Below, one piece after another: positions 20,744 through 22,076 of a stretch of 22,076 nt of DNA. The notes beneath the pieces are model-generated. The model searched no databases, was not told the DNA's origin, and saw only the letters and a list, made by a program, of their open reading frames with translations. Made by a program: the position numbers and the translations under genes. The DNA is from a virus, in the IMG/VR virus record IMGVR_UViG_3300037069_003700, positions 1 to 22,076 of that record. One strand, written 5' to 3'. Every line of letters starts with the position of its first letter. Positions within the stretch are counted from its first letter, which is position 1.

Positions 20744-20906
20744 GATGCACGCTCCACATTCAGAACCGATGGGGCTGCCCCGAAGAGAACCGCGACCCGG
20801 TTGCGGTCGCCTTGGGGAAGGCCCTGATCGCGGGCCTCTGCGGAGCAGCGTGGTCGAGCCGCAACGCCCGAGCACGGTTCAATGATGAGCTTGGAAGGAA
20901 GCGAGG
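20744..20906. other. Spacer with a possible internal promoter and hairpin
   Basis: This 163-base gap interrupts an otherwise gapless operon. On the minus strand TTGACC (20905-20910) is followed at 17 bp by CATCAT (20882-20887), a 4/6 match to the -10. Downstream, CCCC and GGGG, with inner ACCGC/GCGGT-type pairing, form an imperfect hairpin near 20790-20830. No gene of good quality fits here. It may be an internal promoter with an attenuator-like stem. Confidence 0.4.
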
Positions 20907-21182
20907 TCAAGCTTTCATCGGGTCGTCAACGATCACGATGAACGACGGTTCGTCAGCGGGCGACCACGATCGGGCCGCTTGATGACATGCGAGCGCCAGC
21001 CGACCGAGCGGGGTGATGAGACAGTGGATCCAGTCCGGATCGTCGCACGAGCACCACTTCAGGAGACCTCGGGCCACAAGTCGATCCTGTAGCGCTACCT
21101 CGTCGTCGTCCGGCTCTTTACAGTCGCAACAGTGGGTGCAGGTTCGTAGGTACGCGCCTTCCTCGTCGGTCAGACCCTTCAC
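20907..21182 (-). CDS. Cys-rich hypothetical protein
   Basis: This 91-residue protein starts with GTG at 21182 in a GTGA overlap. It opens MKGLTDEEGAYLRTCTHCCDCKEPDDDEVA, with four cysteines in seven residues, then has CSCDDPDWIHCLITPLGRLA. The cysteines could hold a zinc ion or an iron-sulphur cluster. The DDxxHCLITPLGR segment resembles a winged-helix-like turn but I cannot call it. No family is recognised. It is placed between two regulatory-looking genes. Confidence 0.62.
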   Translation of the reverse strand: MKGLTDEEGAYLRTCTHCCDCKEPDDDEVALQDRLVARGLLKWCSCDDPDWIHCLITPLGRLALACHQAARSWSPADEPSFIVIVDDPMKA

Positions 21183-21373
21183 GCCGAGCCCCCCTTCGCC
21201 TCGCCCTTCTTCGTCCACTTCCGTTCAATCTCCGTCATGCCCCGCTCGAGCAGGTGCCGGATCGCGGCGGAGATCGTCACGGCAGGCGATTGCGATTCGG
21301 CCCACGCTCGAATGCGGGCGTTGAGGTCGGCGGGGATTCGTACGGGTCGGACCACGTCGGTGTCTCTGTTCAT
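21179..21373 (-). CDS. Ribbon-helix-helix (Arc/MetJ-like) DNA-binding protein
   Basis: This 64-residue protein starts at ATG 21373 (ATGA overlap, with GGGAGG upstream). It has VVRPVRIPADLNARIRAWAE as the strand and first helix, then the second helix with ISAAIRHLLERGMTEIERK, and a basic Lys-rich tail. It is clearly similar to the 53-residue RHH protein at 16563-16724. Such proteins bind operators as dimers and often control early/late switching or plasmid-like maintenance. It is the second gene of the early operon. The basic tail of about 15 residues is absent from its paralogue. Confidence 0.72.
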   Translation of the reverse strand: MNRDTDVVRPVRIPADLNARIRAWAESQSPAVTISAAIRHLLERGMTEIERKWTKKGEAKGGSA

Positions 21374-21804
21374 GCGGCGCCTCCCGCGCACTTGCGAATG
21401 TCGTTCAGCGCGTCTGCGTTCGACGCGAAAAAGTCAGGTACGCGCCCGGTACTGCGGAAATAGATCAGCGCACCGGCCGCCGATGGGCCGAGCGTCTTTT
21501 CCAGTTCGGCCCCTTCTGCCCCTGCGAGCGCGATCGCCCACCCCGCTCGGCAGTGGGTCGTCCCGCAGTGCCACGAGCCCATTTCGAGGCGCGCCCCGTC
21601 CTCGCTGGCCTCCAGTATCTTCCGGTCCAGATCCGGCACCGTTGGGGCGTCCGGGAGACCGACGGCGCCGGTGAGGTTCGCGCCGGTGAGGTACGCGTCG
21701 GCGAGGTTCGCGCTGGCGAGGTACGCGCGGCCACCGGAGACACGTGCGGACTCGACCCACAATTTGTGCTTGGCCAGGATTTCGGAGAGCTCGTCTTTGG
21801 TCAT
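21370..21804 (-). CDS. Pentapeptide-repeat protein
   Basis: This 144-residue protein is placed at ATG 21804 (MTKDELSEILAKHKLWVESA). An in-frame TTG at 21837 would start inside the promoter. Residues 27-46 are four A(Y/N)Lxx pentapeptides (AYLAS ANLAD AYLTG ANLTG), about one coil of a right-handed quadrilateral beta-helix. The rest includes HCGTTHCRAGWAIALAG, a segment common in phage proteins of this type, and a C-terminal helix ending KCAGGAA. Such proteins are frequent in phages and some mimic DNA. With only four repeats here, that is speculative. No Shine-Dalgarno precedes the ATG, and the -10 box is five bases upstream. Confidence 0.72.
   Translation of the reverse strand: MTKDELSEILAKHKLWVESARVSGGRAYLASANLADAYLTGANLTGAVGLPDAPTVPDLDRKILEASEDGARLEMGSWHCGTTHCRAGWAIALAGAEGAELEKTLGPSAAGALIYFRSTGRVPDFFASNADALNDIRKCAGGAA
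21671..21730. repeat. Four 15-bp coding repeats in the pentapeptide gene
   Basis: Four 15-base units, each beginning G(T/C)GAGGT(T/A)CGCG on the plus strand, lie in tandem at 21671-21685, 21686-21700, 21701-21715 and 21716-21730. They alternate T/A at one position, so on the minus strand they encode alternating Asn and Tyr pentapeptides, giving a 30-bp higher-order period. This suggests fairly recent duplication at DNA level. Confidence 0.75.
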
Positions 21805-21809
21805 GCCGC

Positions 21810-21837
21810 AATGTAGCGCGTTTATAACAATTGTCAA
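21810..21837 (-). promoter_or_regulatory. Promoter of the early operon
   Basis: On the minus strand TTGACA (21832-21837), a perfect -35, is followed at 16 bp by TACATT (21810-21815), a 4/6 match to TATAAT. Only five bases separate the -10 from the ATG at 21804, so the mRNA would start at or near the start codon. ACAATTGT lies across the end of the -35 and the spacer and could be an operator. Confidence 0.55.
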
Positions 21838-21863
21838 GGGTCGAAAAAAGTGTGCATCGGCAC

Positions 21864-21892
21864 TTGACTACGGTTTAGGACTGTTGTATATT
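21864..21892 (+). promoter_or_regulatory. Promoter of the plus-strand gene
   Basis: TTGACT (21864-21869) is followed at 17 bp by TATATT (21887-21892): strong -35 and -10 boxes with ideal spacing. The ATG at 21900 starts seven bases after the -10, at the expected transcription start. TGTGACACA at 21892-21900 straddles this point and could be an operator. The string CTTGACTACGG (21863-21873) is shared with the promoter at 16754-16764. Confidence 0.7.
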
Positions 21893-21899
21893 GTGACAC

Positions 21900-22076
21900 A
21901 TGAAGAACGACGCGTCACGATTCTTTGCGACTGACAGGACAACCGCCCGTGTCGACCGGGAAGCCATCGGCCGCTTGTGGGTCAGAGGCCTCCTCACCGA
22001 TGCCGAGCGCCGACGCGCAATGGTCAAGTGGTCCAAGATGTACGGCATCGCGCTTCCGGCCGAGGCAAAGCGGATT
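21900..22076 (+). CDS. Plus-strand gene, start only, runs off the contig
   Basis: The only plus-strand gene starts at ATG 21900 (MKNDASRFFATDRTTARVDR) and stays open for 59 codons to the contig end. It is basic and mostly helical (REAIGRLWVRGLLTDAERRR, then AMVKWSKMYGIALPAEAKR). I do not recognise it, and no HTH motif can be claimed from this part. It is divergent from the early operon, with a strong promoter immediately upstream and no Shine-Dalgarno. By position it could encode a repressor or another regulator, but this is inference. Confidence 0.65.
   Translation, partial: MKNDASRFFATDRTTARVDREAIGRLWVRGLLTDAERRRAMVKWSKMYGIALPAEAKRI

Larger units (their letters stand above)
21805..21899. 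promoter_or_regulatory. Divergent intergenic region with back-to-back promoters
   Basis: These 95 bases lie between the two divergent start codons. They hold a plus-strand promoter at 21864-21892 and a minus-strand promoter at 21810-21837, a palindrome ACAATTGT at the latter's -35/spacer boundary, and TGTGACACA across the plus-strand start region. This layout fits a regulatory switch between the plus gene and the long minus-strand operon. Confidence 0.55.

Noticed and set aside
20422-20910. Minus-strand open frame of 162 codons starting in the spacer
   Set aside because: It has low-complexity Ser/Arg sequence, shadows three better-supported genes, and starts in the middle of the candidate promoter.
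1-22076. tRNA, integrase, lysis cassette or toxin-antitoxin pair
   Set aside because: I looked on both strands and saw nothing with convincing motifs. The RHH genes lack an adjacent toxin-like partner that I can recognise.

Overview
The window is part of a high-GC tailed-phage (or prophage-like) genome. The virion genes point to a contractile-tailed virus: a Mu-like head module sits next to a tail sheath and a tail tube. The first 14 bases are sequencing adapter, so this is an assembled contig end, probably metagenomic. No host marker, tRNA or integrase is visible, and I cannot name the host.

Nearly everything is on the minus strand, so transcription runs from high to low coordinates. Region A (21804 to 17635) is an early/replication unit: a pentapeptide-repeat protein, a ribbon-helix-helix (RHH) protein, several small proteins (three with paired Cys motifs), and an AAA+/SF3-like replication helicase. 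Region B (17634 to 16725) is about 0.9 kb without a convincing gene. It carries inverted pairs of 9-bp iterons, AT-rich patches, palindromes, hairpins and dispersed repeats, and is a good candidate replication origin. Region C (16724 to 11333) starts with a second RHH protein, followed by small genes and a sugar-modification cassette: two paralogous GT-A-like glycosyltransferases flanking an NAD-dependent epimerase/dehydratase and a SAM methyltransferase, then a GroES-like co-chaperonin, a small coiled-coil protein and a third glycosyltransferase. Region D (11388 to 1) is the packaging, head and tail module: large terminase, two small proteins, Mu gp29-like portal, S49 protease fused to a scaffold, decoration protein, gpT-like capsid protein, DUF1320 connector, gpG-like protein, tail sheath, tail tube and a cut-off tail-assembly-chaperone-like gene.

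Most genes are joined by 4-base ATGA or GTGA overlaps, so translation is probably coupled along both operons. I used these overlaps to choose many starts. The only plus-strand gene begins at 21900 and runs off the right end. It is divergent from region A across 95 bp holding two back-to-back promoters, and both start codons lie so close to the -10 boxes that the mRNAs may be leaderless.

The observations most worth a second look are the origin-like iteron region, the glycan cassette with an embedded GroES-like protein, the RHH paralogue pair with a palindrome at one start, the -35-like element shared by two units, the internal scaffold start, and a start codon sitting in a hairpin loop at the left end.
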